Origin: Collinsella sp.
Lineage (GTDB): Bacteria; Actinomycetota; Coriobacteriia; Coriobacteriales; Coriobacteriaceae
Direction: 5' to 3'
Assembly (NCBI GenBank): GCA_019419485.1
Contig: DXZV01000011.1
Coordinates: forward strand, 1 to 8,352
Length of the DNA: 8,352 bases
Shown: positions 1 through 6,529 of the stretch, in pieces
How the letters are laid out: the number at the start of each line of letters is the position of its first letter
How positions within the stretch are numbered: position 1 is the stretch's first letter
Notes under the pieces: generated by a model
Told to the model about the DNA's origin: nothing
Seen by the model: only the letters and a program-made list of their open reading frames with translations
Database searches by the model: none
Made by a program: the position numbers and the translations under genes

Positions 1-1
1 C

Positions 2-1348
2 CTCAAAGGGCAGCCCCTCAACGGCACGCGCAACGGGCGCAATCGCATCCGCCTCGGCCCGCATGCGCTCCAACACCGCCGCCGTCTGATCCAACACGCC
101 GGCGCTGCGAATCAGGTACACCTCGCAGCCCGTGTCAACCTTACGCTTGCAATGCACGACGACGCGCTCCCCCGCCGCGGCATCCACCGGACAGGGCACC
201 TGCGGCCAGCGCTTGGGCACATCGGGACGCGCGTCGGCACCCGGATAGAACCGAATCTCGAGCGTGTCACCCGCCGCCACGGCGGCATCGAGCTCAACGG
301 TTACCTCTTCGTGGCCAACGGCCACCAGGCGTCCCACGCGCACACCTTGGTTGATCGCACGCTCAAAGCTCATAAGCTCGGCACCCGAACGTCCTCGCAG
401 GTACGCATCGGTAAACCCACGGTTAAACGACCTTCCCAGCTCGCGCTCGAGCTCTTCCACGGCACCGGGGTCCCACGCGCCGTCGCACAGCATATCGAGT
501 GCCCGGCGCCACACCCGCACCACGTTGAATACGTAATCAGGGTTCTTCATGCGCCCCTCGATCTTGAGCGACGCCACGCCGGCATCTACAAGCTCGGGCA
601 GATGCGCAATACCCAGATAGTCACGCGGGCACAGCAGGCGATCTCCCTCGACGGCGACAACGCTCTGTCCAGCCTCGTCCACCAGGTCGTACGCCAAACG
701 GCACGGCTGCGTGCAGTCGCCGCGCATCGCCGAGCGCCCACGCCGCAGGGCCGAGAACTCGCACGCCCCCGAATAGCCGATGCAAATCGCACCGTGGCAG
801 AATACCTCGATGGGCACGCCCGTGGCACATAGCGCCGCAATCTCGTCGACCGTCAGCTCGCGTGCCGTCGTCACGCGCTCGACCCCAAGCTCATCGGCGG
901 CAAGCCGCACGGCGCTCTCGCTATGAGCGCCCGCCTGCGTGGACAGGTGAATCTCGACCCCGGGAATCGCCGCGCGCAGCGCGCAGGCCAACCCGGCATC
1001 GGCGACAATCAGAGCATCGGCGCCCAACTCCAGTGCATGAGCTCCCAACGCCACCGCGTCGGGCAACTCATCGTCAAACACGAACACGTTGAGCGTTACG
1101 TACACACGCACGCCATGGGCATGCGCCACGGCGCAGCCGCGCGCAAACTCGTCATCCGTAAAGCCATGGGCGCTCACACGGGCGTTAAAGCCGCCCAACC
1201 CCGCATAGATGGCATCGGCACCCGCGGCGATGGCCGCAAGCATCTGGTTGAGTCCGCCCGCCGGCGCCAGCAGCTCGGGCAGCGCCGCACCGGCAGCATC
1301 CAATCCAGTCTCGTATTGTCCGCTCGGCCCCATCGTCCGAATCGCCAT
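2..1348 (-). CDS. Peptidase U32 family protein (RlhA/TrhP-like), 3' end beyond window
   Basis: The frame is open for 449 codons from ATG at 1348 to the left edge, so the C-terminus is missing. The start is set by AAGGAG (1356-1361) 7 nt upstream. U32 hallmarks in order are PELLAPAGG (residues 24-32), IYAGLGGFNAR (47-57), HLSTQAG (134-140), the signature EVFCHGAICIGYSGACEFS (181-199), GRSAMRGDCTQPCR (204-217) and LKIEGRMKNPDY (261-272). FNRGFTDAYL (308-317) follows and resembles the longer U32 proteins that carry an extra C-terminal domain. Although named peptidases, characterised bacterial members (RlhA, TrhP, UbiU/UbiV) act in hydroxylation of rRNA, tRNA or quinone precursors, and UbiU/UbiV carry iron-sulfur clusters. 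Cys189, Cys196 and Cys212, with Cys216 or Cys240, could serve as ligands here. A tRNA or rRNA hydroxylation role is the likelier one, but the exact subfamily cannot be fixed without the missing C-terminus. It is divergently transcribed from the penicillin-binding protein gene. Confidence 0.9.
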   Translation of the reverse strand, partial: MAIRTMGPSGQYETGLDAAGAALPELLAPAGGLNQMLAAIAAGADAIYAGLGGFNARVSAHGFTDDEFARGCAVAHAHGVRVYVTLNVFVFDDELPDAVALGAHALELGADALIVADAGLACALRAAIPGVEIHLSTQAGAHSESAVRLAADELGVERVTTARELTVDEIAALCATGVPIEVFCHGAICIGYSGACEFSALRRGRSAMRGDCTQPCRLAYDLVDEAGQSVVAVEGDRLLCPRDYLGIAHLPELVDAGVASLKIEGRMKNPDYVFNVVRVWRRALDMLCDGAWDPGAVEELERELGRSFNRGFTDAYLRGRSGAELMSFERAINQGVRVGRLVAVGHEEVTVELDAAVAAGDTLEIRFYPGADARPDVPKRWPQVPCPVDAAAGERVVVHCKRKVDTGCEVYLIRSAGVLDQTAAVLERMRAEADAIAPVARAVEGLPFE

Positions 1349-1510
1349 CGACAAACTCCTTACCAAGGTATGCATTCACTCTGAAAAATGCCGTCTTCCA
1401 GCATACACGAGGCCTCGCGCGCCCCGTTTGGTTTATCGTGTAATAACTTATGTCCATCCTGCCCCGACGGCACATCCACCGTCCGGCACGACATACCTGG
1501 AGGTCAATAT
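1349..1510. promoter_or_regulatory. Divergent intergenic region between U32 gene and PBP gene
   Basis: These 162 bases must hold the start signals of both flanking genes. An AT-rich patch at about 1427-1452 on the plus strand includes TTGGTT (1428-1433) and an extended -10-like TGT-AATAAC, but their spacing to each other is poor. On the minus strand TATGCT (1405-1400) is a possible -10 for the U32 gene, without a good -35. A 10-bp palindrome CGAGGCCTCG lies at 1408-1417. The promoter assignments are weak. The region is placed by gene arrangement rather than by motif quality. Confidence 0.4.
1499..1503 (+). promoter_or_regulatory. Ribosome binding site that sets the PBP start
   Basis: GGAGG lies 7 nt before ATG 1511. 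It selects that codon over the in-frame ATG at 1388, which would add 41 residues that are not membrane-like and has no Shine-Dalgarno sequence. Confidence 0.85.
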
Positions 1511-3709
1511 ATGGGTCCTCGCCAACGACAGGGACGCAGCCGTTCAAAGACGCATGCTCTGCCCATAATCCTGCTCTCGTTTTTGGGCTTTTTGCTTATC
1601 GCGGGCGTGGCGTTTGGCATCGGCATGGTCGGCAACGTCAACCGCTGGCTGTCCGATCTGCCCGACTACACCGACGCCAACGCGTATCTGGTGAGCGAGC
1701 CCACCGAGATCGTCGACTGCAACGGCAACAAGATTGCGAGCTTCTACACGCAAAACCGCAAGTCCATCACCAAGGACGAGGTCTCCCCCTACGTGCTGCA
1801 GGGCACCGTTGACGTCGAGGACGAGCGCTTCTACGAGCACGGCGGTATCGACCTGTGGGGTATCGCGCGTGCTGCGGTGGCAACCCTCGGCGGCGGGCAC
1901 GAAGGCGCCTCGACTATCACCCAGCAGCTGGTGCGCAACACCATCCTGCAGGAGGAGCAGTTCGACTCGACCATCGAGCGTAAGGTGCGCGAGGCCTACA
2001 TCGCCATCAAGATGGAGGACATGTACTCCAAAGACGAGATCCTCATGATGTACCTCAACACCATCTATTACGGCCACGGCGCCTACGGCATCGAGGCCGC
2101 AGCCGAAACCTATCTGTCCAAGAGCGCCGCCGACCTCACCCTGAGCGAGGCCGCACTGCTCATCGGCCTTCCCAACTCGCCCTCGCAGTACGACCCCACG
2201 GTCAACCCCGACCTGGCGCTGTCCCGTCGCAACAAGGTCCTTGACAACATGTTGCGCCTGGGCCACATCACGCAGGAGGAGCACGATGCCGCACAGGCCG
2301 AGCCCATCACCCTCAACGTGACCGAGATTTCGGGCAGCGGCGTCGACGTATACTCGCAGCCCTACTTTGTCGCCTATGTCAAGCAGCTGCTGGAGCAGGA
2401 GTTCTCGACCGACGTGCTCTTTAAGGGCGGCCTGACCGTCAAGACCACCATCGACCCCACGATGCAGCAGGTGGCAGAGAATGCCGTCCGAGAGCAGCTC
2501 GACACGCTCTCGCTCGACGGCCTGGACATGGGCATGGTCGTCGTCGACCCCAAGACCGGCTACATCAAGTGCATGGTGGGCGGCTACGACTACAACGCCG
2601 ACGAGAACCACGTAAACCATGCCACGGCCAAGCGTCCCGTCGGCTCCACCTTTAAGGCCTTTACGCTGGCAACTGCCATCCAAAACGGCATGAGCCCCAA
2701 CGTCACCCTCAACTGCAACTCGCCGCTCAAGGCCAAGGGCACCACGACCGAGGTCCAAAACTACGCCAACCATAGCTATGGCAACATCACGCTTAAGCAG
2801 GCGACGGCATACTCCTCCAACACCGGCTACATCCAGGTGGCGGAAGCCGTCGGCAACAGCAAGATCATCTCGCTCGTCAAAAAGCTCGGCATCGATCCCG
2901 CCAAGGACAACATCGAGGACGTTCCCGTCATGACGCTCGGCACCGGCTCGATCTCGCCGCTCGAGATGGCCGCCGCCTACGCGACGTTTGCCAACGGCGG
3001 CTACTATCGCCAGCCGATCGCCATCACCGAGATTGACTCTCGCACCGGCTCGGTGCTGTACCAGCACACCGACAATCCCTCACAGGTGCTTACCGAGGGC
3101 GAGGCCGCCGCGGTCACCGATGTTCTGTCCGGCGTCATGCAGGGCGGCGGTACGGGTGCTGCCGGTGCCCTGAGCGTCAACCAGCCCTATGCCGGCAAGA
3201 CGGGCACCACCGACAACACCACCAACCTGTGGTTCTGCGGCTATACCCCGCAGCTGGCGTGCGCCCTGTGGACCGGCTATTCCGCGGGCGAGATCCCCAT
3301 CCAAAAATACGGCACAGACCTGCTGGGCGACAGCACCAACCTGCCTGTCTTTAAGCAGTTTATGAACACCGTTCTGACCGGTACCGAGCGCGAGGAGTTT
3401 GCGACCGGAACGGCTCCCACCTACAAGAACAACAGCGTCTGGAAGTTCTACGGCACCAACAACACCAAGAAGACGGAGAACGACGACAAGGACGAGAACG
3501 AGGACGAAGAGGAAACCACCACGACGACTACCACGACGACCACGACCACCGAGACCACGGGCGGCGACACCACCGGCGGCACCGGTACGACCGGTGGCTC
3601 GACGGGCGGCTCCACTGGTGGTTCGACCGGCGGCGATGGCGGCACGCCTACGCCTACGCCTACGCCCACTCCCGACCCCTCACCCACGCCTGACGATACG
3701 GTCGGCTAG
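1511..3709 (+). CDS. Class A penicillin-binding protein (GT51 transglycosylase plus transpeptidase)
   Basis: A 732-residue bifunctional peptidoglycan synthase that polymerises lipid II glycan strands and cross-links stem peptides on the outer face of the membrane. A basic N-terminus (about residues 3-14) precedes one membrane segment (about 16-39). GT51 motifs are EDERFYEHGG with catalytic Glu103, GASTITQQ (132-139), the KVRE...KME helix (158-169) and KDEILMMYLN (174-183). The transpeptidase has STFK (Ser379 nucleophile, Lys382), SSN (435-437) and KTG (563-565), so all three active-site motifs are intact. From about residue 656 the protein becomes low complexity: an acidic run, twelve threonines (669-680), Gly/Thr/Ser repeats, then alternating Thr-Pro to near the C-terminus. 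This tail is probably extracytoplasmic and disordered. The gene has its own transcription unit and ends at a strong terminator. It is a PBP1A/PonA-type enzyme; which paralogue of the organism it is cannot be told from this window. Confidence 0.95.
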   Translation: MGPRQRQGRSRSKTHALPIILLSFLGFLLIAGVAFGIGMVGNVNRWLSDLPDYTDANAYLVSEPTEIVDCNGNKIASFYTQNRKSITKDEVSPYVLQGTVDVEDERFYEHGGIDLWGIARAAVATLGGGHEGASTITQQLVRNTILQEEQFDSTIERKVREAYIAIKMEDMYSKDEILMMYLNTIYYGHGAYGIEAAAETYLSKSAADLTLSEAALLIGLPNSPSQYDPTVNPDLALSRRNKVLDNMLRLGHITQEEHDAAQAEPITLNVTEISGSGVDVYSQPYFVAYVKQLLEQEFSTDVLFKGGLTVKTTIDPTMQQVAENAVREQLDTLSLDGLDMGMVVVDPKTGYIKCMVGGYDYNADENHVNHATAKRPVGSTFKAFTLATAIQNGMSPNVTLNCNSPLKAKGTTTEVQNYANHSYGNITLKQATAYSSNTGYIQVAEAVGNSKIISLVKKLGIDPAKDNIEDVPVMTLGTGSISPLEMAAAYATFANGGYYRQPIAITEIDSRTGSVLYQHTDNPSQVLTEGEAAAVTDVLSGVMQGGGTGAAGALSVNQPYAGKTGTTDNTTNLWFCGYTPQLACALWTGYSAGEIPIQKYGTDLLGDSTNLPVFKQFMNTVLTGTEREEFATGTAPTYKNNSVWKFYGTNNTKKTENDDKDENEDEEETTTTTTTTTTTTETTGGDTTGGTGTTGGSTGGSTGGSTGGDGGTPTPTPTPTPDPSPTPDDTVG
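3593..3628 (+). repeat. Three degenerate 12-nt repeats encoding Gly-Gly-Ser-Thr
   Basis: Three tandem in-frame units (3593-3604, 3605-3616, 3617-3628) each encode GGST in the tail of the penicillin-binding protein. Synonymous codons differ between copies, so the repeat is kept at protein level more than at DNA level. Confidence 0.75.
3644..3666 (+). repeat. ACGCCT hexanucleotide repeat encoding Thr-Pro
   Basis: Three perfect ACGCCT copies (3644-3661) are followed by a fourth that differs only in its last base. They encode alternating Thr-Pro at the C-terminus of the penicillin-binding protein. Being six bases long, gain or loss of a unit would keep the reading frame. Confidence 0.85.
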
Positions 3710-3731
3710 AAATCATCCGGCCATAAGCAAC

Positions 3732-3772
3732 AAGGCCCCCGAGCAGCCTATTGAACTGCTCGGGGGCCTTTT
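3732..3772 (+). terminator. Intrinsic terminator of the PBP gene
   Basis: A perfect 15-bp GC-rich stem (3732-3746 with 3756-3770) closes a 9-nt loop and runs into TTTT, then AGTTT. It starts 22 nt after the PBP stop codon. The opposite strand lacks a good T run, so it acts mainly on plus-strand transcription. Confidence 0.93.
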
Positions 3773-3813
3773 AGTTTGAAGCGACCTGATGGGCGGTCTT
3801 TATACCGGCAGAC

Positions 3814-3848
3814 AAAAAAGGGGGTACCGACCAACGTCGATACCCCTT
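3814..3848 (-). terminator. Intrinsic terminator of argR
   Basis: Read on the minus strand, AAGGGGTATCGA (3848-3837) pairs with TCGGTACCCCCTT (3830-3818), with one bulged base and one G-U pair. The loop is 6 nt, and the stem leads into a T run (complement of 3814-3819). It lies about 49 nt after the argR stop and faces the PBP terminator, so the convergent genes are insulated from each other. Confidence 0.88.
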
Positions 3849-3897
3849 ACAAGCCGCTATGTCAGCGCACGCAGTGCCGAGCGCACGACCCGCACGC

Positions 3898-4335
3898 CTA
3901 CTTGCGAGAATTGCTCAGCTTATTGATCAGCGCCTCGAGACGCTCGCCGTCCTCGGCCGTCTGGGCAATAACCAAAATCGTATCGTTGCCGGCAAGCGAG
4001 CCAAGCACATCGGGCAACTCTGCCGCATCAACGGCGGCGGCGATGCCGGAAGCCGTGCCAGGCTGAGCCTTGATCATAACCAGATTATCGGTACGCAAAA
4101 CGCCCGTTACGAGCTCGGAAACCATACGCTGCAGGTGCAGGTCCTCTGCCAGAACATAGATACCCTCGGGGAGCTTACGCAGCCCCATATCGGCAATATC
4201 GCGAGAGACAGTCGCCTGCGTGCAATCAAAGCCCATAGCACGGAGCTCATCGACCAGCACGCGCTGCGTACGGACGTCCTTATTGCGCACAATATCTCTA
4301 ATGGCATCCTGGCGCCCATTGCGTTTTTTAGCCAT
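3898..4335 (-). CDS. argR: Arginine repressor ArgR
   Basis: A 145-residue protein, close to the usual family length of about 150. ArgR hexamers bind operator DNA when arginine is present, repressing arginine synthesis genes and in many bacteria activating catabolic ones. The N-terminal winged helix-turn-helix includes the conserved ATVSRDIADMGL (41-52) with Ser44-Arg45 of the recognition helix. The C-terminal oligomerisation and arginine-binding domain has AQPGTASGIAAAVD (90-103) and AGNDTI (115-120). The family motif is usually GDDT; here its first Asp is Asn117. The chosen start is ATG 4335 (MAKKR), preceded by GGAGAGAGGG (4341-4350). An in-frame start 11 codons upstream is possible but would place this purine-rich site inside the gene. 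No arginine gene adjoins it. The gene has its own terminator and an upstream region rich in dyad symmetry, which suggests autoregulation. Confidence 0.95.
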   Translation of the reverse strand: MAKKRNGRQDAIRDIVRNKDVRTQRVLVDELRAMGFDCTQATVSRDIADMGLRKLPEGIYVLAEDLHLQRMVSELVTGVLRTDNLVMIKAQPGTASGIAAAVDAAELPDVLGSLAGNDTILVIAQTAEDGERLEALINKLSNSRK

Positions 4336-4368
4336 ACAAACCCTCTCTCCAAAAGATGGCGGAGACAA

Positions 4369-4383
4369 TCAATCAGTGATTGA
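4369..4383. promoter_or_regulatory. 15-nt palindrome, possible operator at the argR start of transcription
   Basis: TCAATCA-G-TGATTGA is a perfect 7-bp dyad around one central base. It lies 34-48 nt upstream of the argR ATG and directly downstream of a -10-like TAAACT (4391-4386, minus strand), where a repressor would block initiation. It does not match the canonical ARG box (TGAAT-N4-ATTCA) well, so the bound protein is not known. Confidence 0.45.
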
Positions 4384-4411
4384 ATAGTTTAACGCTATTT
4401 GAAGGCTTTTG

Positions 4412-4417
4412 TGTATA
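4412..4417 (-). promoter_or_regulatory. Candidate -10 element for argR
   Basis: TATACA on the minus strand is one of two -10-like hexamers upstream of argR; the other is TAAACT at 4391-4386. The nearer arm of the 13-bp inverted repeat lies 7-19 nt upstream of it, in the usual spacer between -35 and -10. No clear -35 is seen at 17 nt. Confidence 0.3.
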
Positions 4418-4423
4418 AGAACG

Positions 4424-4461
4424 CATTTCGAAACAATTCTATGCAAATTTGTTTCGAAATG
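4424..4461. promoter_or_regulatory. 13-bp perfect inverted repeat with two TTTCGAAA cores
   Basis: CATTTCGAAACAA (4424-4436) and TTGTTTCGAAATG (4449-4461) are perfect inverted copies separated by 12 nt. Each arm contains the self-symmetric octamer TTTCGAAA, with centres 26 bp apart, so a regulator could bind two dyads on the same face or nearly so. It begins 6 nt after the stop codon of the glycosyltransferase-like gene and ends about 90 nt before argR. There is no T run next to it, so an intrinsic terminator is less likely than an operator. Confidence 0.55.
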
Positions 4462-4467
4462 AGCCGT

Positions 4468-5508
4468 TTAGGCGGTTTTTGCACCCGTCCGGTTAAGAAA
4501 AGCTGCCAGATGCGTACACATCACGCAGCGCGTGGGCTTGGCGCTGGCGATCGGCCCAAACAACAGACCGAGTCCCCGATGGTTGTCCTTGAGCGCGGCG
4601 ACCATCTGACGGGTTCGAGGCGCCTCGAGCATATCACGCATGCGGGCGGAACGCTCAATTGACGACACCCCATGCGGGCTCAGACACAAATTCTCGATGC
4701 AGGCGACCAGTCCGGCAAAGTAGAACTTTTGGCTTGCCAGCTTGAGCCGACCACCGCTATCTGCTTCCGAGAGTGAGTCCGCAAGCTCGTCGAGCGCTCG
4801 AGTGTCATCGGATATCCTGGCATACATGGTGGGATCAAAGGCATCTGTAAGCTTAGGTGCCACCGCGTGGAAACAAGCGTCGCCGCAGCCGGACACGAAT
4901 CGTGCCTGCGAGAGCGCATAAGCCATAAACTCAACCGTACGGTACGCCTTGCCGCGCGACAGGCATGCCTCAAACAGCGAGCGGCTGTACATCACGCCAG
5001 AGGTCTGAGCGACTAGGCCGCCTAAAATCAACTGAGGCAGCACAGCCACCATCGAAGATTTGCTATCAATGGAAATATGAGTAGCATCCAAGACGCGCGA
5101 ATGGCGCTCTCGATGTGCATCATAGCGGTCGAGCGACACCGTGGGGAACACCATGTCTGCCGCTGTATCGCACGCGATATCGACCATCTTGGAAAGGGAC
5201 TGCGGAGCAAGCCACTCATCGGCGTTCATAGCGATGATTTGAGAGCCGCGCGAGGCAGCAAAACCGGCACGAAGACAAGCACCGCGCTTCGCGTCCTCGA
5301 CGTCAATCAAATCAATATGGATGTCCCTGTCGGCAGCAACTTGAAGCGAATGGCGCACACCGGGCGCAGCATCGCGGCAGACAACGACAATCTGCAAATC
5401 GTAGAGGTCTTGGTTCTGGATACTCTCGAGCGCACGCATCGCATAGCTGGGCGAACCTTCTACCACAAGGATCACCGAAAGTCGCGGATGCGAGCCACGT
5501 CGAACCAA
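4468..5508 (-). CDS. Glycosyltransferase family 2-like protein (divergent)
   Basis: A 346-residue protein with a GT-A type N-terminal half. PRLSVILVVEGSPSYAMRALESI (8-30) matches the usual SVIIPVYN...YLxxxLxSI start, and LQIVVVCRDAAPG (38-50) replaces the usual EIIVVDDGS. KRGACLRAGFAASRGSQIIAMNADEWLAP (74-102) aligns with the ARNxGxxxAxGxYIxFLDADDWLxP block. The metal-binding DxD is NADE here (residues 95-98), so the first Asp is Asn. The C-terminal half is mainly helical in character with no clear family match; CVMC at 328-331 is a CxxC. No membrane segment is evident. The start is TTG 5508, preceded by GAGAGGA (5517-5523) at 8 nt; an in-frame TGA upstream excludes a longer ATG start. Transfer of a sugar to a cell-surface polymer is the family inference, but acceptor, sugar and even activity are unknown. 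It lies 161 nt after truA and may be weakly cotranscribed with it. Confidence 0.75.
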   Translation of the reverse strand: MVRRGSHPRLSVILVVEGSPSYAMRALESIQNQDLYDLQIVVVCRDAAPGVRHSLQVAADRDIHIDLIDVEDAKRGACLRAGFAASRGSQIIAMNADEWLAPQSLSKMVDIACDTAADMVFPTVSLDRYDAHRERHSRVLDATHISIDSKSSMVAVLPQLILGGLVAQTSGVMYSRSLFEACLSRGKAYRTVEFMAYALSQARFVSGCGDACFHAVAPKLTDAFDPTMYARISDDTRALDELADSLSEADSGGRLKLASQKFYFAGLVACIENLCLSPHGVSSIERSARMRDMLEAPRTRQMVAALKDNHRGLGLLFGPIASAKPTRCVMCTHLAAFLNRTGAKTA

Positions 5509-5516
5509 GTTATCCG

Positions 5517-5523
5517 TCCTCTC
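5517..5523 (-). promoter_or_regulatory. Ribosome binding site supporting the TTG start
   Basis: GAGAGGA on the minus strand ends 8 nt before TTG 5508. It supports this rare start codon for the glycosyltransferase-like gene. Confidence 0.65.
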
Positions 5524-5642
5524 GACAGCAATGAATCAAATCGTGGTTCATGGTACACCCCGGCAATAAAAGCAATGAGACACCGGTTGTATTGCACGCC
5601 AAGAACAGATGTTGCACACGTGCAGCCCACAGATGACAGGCG

Positions 5643-5661
5643 TCGACGCACGACGCGTCGA
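5643..5661 (-). other. Hairpin just after truA
   Basis: TCGACGC and GCGTCGA pair perfectly around a 5-nt loop, starting 8 nt beyond the truA stop codon. There is no T run after it, so it is not a classical intrinsic terminator. It could stabilise the 3' end of the transcript or be incidental. Confidence 0.35.
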
Positions 5662-5669
5662 GCCCTCCC

Positions 5670-6494
5670 CTAGTCGAGCACGACAAGCTCGGCGGGATCG
5701 TAATCCACGCCCATAAACGTAAGGCCGCAGGCAGGAGCCGTGGGGCCCGCAGCGGAACGGTCGCAAGCGTCGATGACCTCGCGCATCCACTCGGGTTCGC
5801 GGCGATGCATGCCAATCTCGACAAGCGTGCCCACGATCGTTCGGACCATCGAATGCAAAAATGCGTTGCCCTCAATGGTAAACGTCAGGATATCCTCGCC
5901 AAAGGCCACCTCATGGCCAAACTCGGCCCGCATCACGCAGCGGTGCGTAGGCTTGCCCACGGCAGAGGCTACCTTGCAAAAGCTCTTAAAGTCCTGCTCA
6001 CCCAAAAGCGCGGGACAGGCCGCAGACATGGCCTCGACGTCCAAGGGATAGCGATGCCACCACACGGCACCACGGGACAGCACGGGGCGCGCATCGCGAT
6101 CGGCAATACGGTACGTATACGTACGGGAACGCGCGTCAAAGCGTGCAGAAAAGCCCTTACGGGCCCTGTAGACCTCGTTTATGGCGATATCTTTAGGCAG
6201 CAGGGCATCCATAGCCCGCAGCCACCTACGGCGCGTAAGGGCGAGCTCAGCGTCCGTTACGGGCACGCTGATGTACTGAGCCACGGCATGCACGCCGGCA
6301 TCGGTACGACCTGCGCACGTCAGATCGATCGGACGGCGAAGCAGCGTCTCGATGGCTCGACGCAGCTCACCCGCAACCGTCGTCTGTCCCGGCTGCTCGG
6401 CAAATCCGCTATACGACGAGCCATCATAGGCCACGCGAAATACGAGCGTGGCGTCAAGCTCTGGAATCGAATTGAAATCAGACGGCGCAGTCAT
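5670..6494 (-). CDS. truA: tRNA pseudouridine(38-40) synthase TruA
   Basis: A 274-residue enzyme that converts uridine 38, 39 or 40 in the anticodon stem-loop of many tRNAs to pseudouridine in the cytoplasm. The N-terminal FRVAYDGSSYSGFAEQPGQTTV (19-40) matches the family opening. GRTDAGVHA (62-70) carries catalytic Asp65. FSARFDARSRTYTYRI (115-130), NAFLHSMVRTIVGTL (210-224) and APACGLTFMGVDY (253-265) match the remaining conserved blocks; the first has Ser where His is common in FHARF. ATG 6494 is chosen because GGGAG (6500-6504) precedes it by 5 nt; an in-frame TTG at 6509 has no such site. It follows rplQ as in most Actinomycetota, but a strong terminator lies between the two. Confidence 0.96.
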   Translation of the reverse strand: MTAPSDFNSIPELDATLVFRVAYDGSSYSGFAEQPGQTTVAGELRRAIETLLRRPIDLTCAGRTDAGVHAVAQYISVPVTDAELALTRRRWLRAMDALLPKDIAINEVYRARKGFSARFDARSRTYTYRIADRDARPVLSRGAVWWHRYPLDVEAMSAACPALLGEQDFKSFCKVASAVGKPTHRCVMRAEFGHEVAFGEDILTFTIEGNAFLHSMVRTIVGTLVEIGMHRREPEWMREVIDACDRSAAGPTAPACGLTFMGVDYDPAELVVLD

Positions 6495-6529
6495 GGGCGC
6501 TCCCAACAAACAAGTAACGGTATCGCGAC

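Larger units (their letters stand above)
5509..5669. other. Gap between truA and the glycosyltransferase-like gene
   Basis: These 161 bases hold a 7-bp hairpin next to the truA stop (5643-5661) and a 13-codon ORF (5551-5510, minus strand) that ends one base before the TTG start of the next gene. No convincing sigma-70 type promoter is seen. TTGGCG on the minus strand has no good -10 at 17 nt. Confidence 0.4.

Noticed and set aside
152..1384. Overlapping plus-strand frames of 226 and 153 codons
   Set aside because: They are antisense to the U32 gene, whose frame is open throughout and carries the complete family signature.
1388..1510. N-terminal extension of the penicillin-binding protein from ATG 1388
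   Set aside because: It has no ribosome site and would place 41 non-hydrophobic residues before an already complete basic-plus-membrane N-terminus; ATG 1511 has GGAGG at 7 nt.
1544..3067. A 507-codon open frame on the minus strand
   Set aside because: It is antisense to the penicillin-binding protein gene, which has all its catalytic motifs; the opposite frame has only Val/Gly/Asp/Leu-rich text.
4369..4461. Canonical ARG box, CIRCE or LexA box upstream of argR
   Set aside because: The dyads seen there differ in half-site sequence and spacing from each of these known operators.
4424..4461. Intrinsic terminator for the glycosyltransferase-like gene
   Set aside because: The stem is AT-rich, the loop is 12 nt and no T run follows on the minus strand.
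5077..5673. A 198-codon open frame on the plus strand
   Set aside because: It overlaps the glycosyltransferase-like gene and the gap beside it on the other strand, with no recognisable motif.
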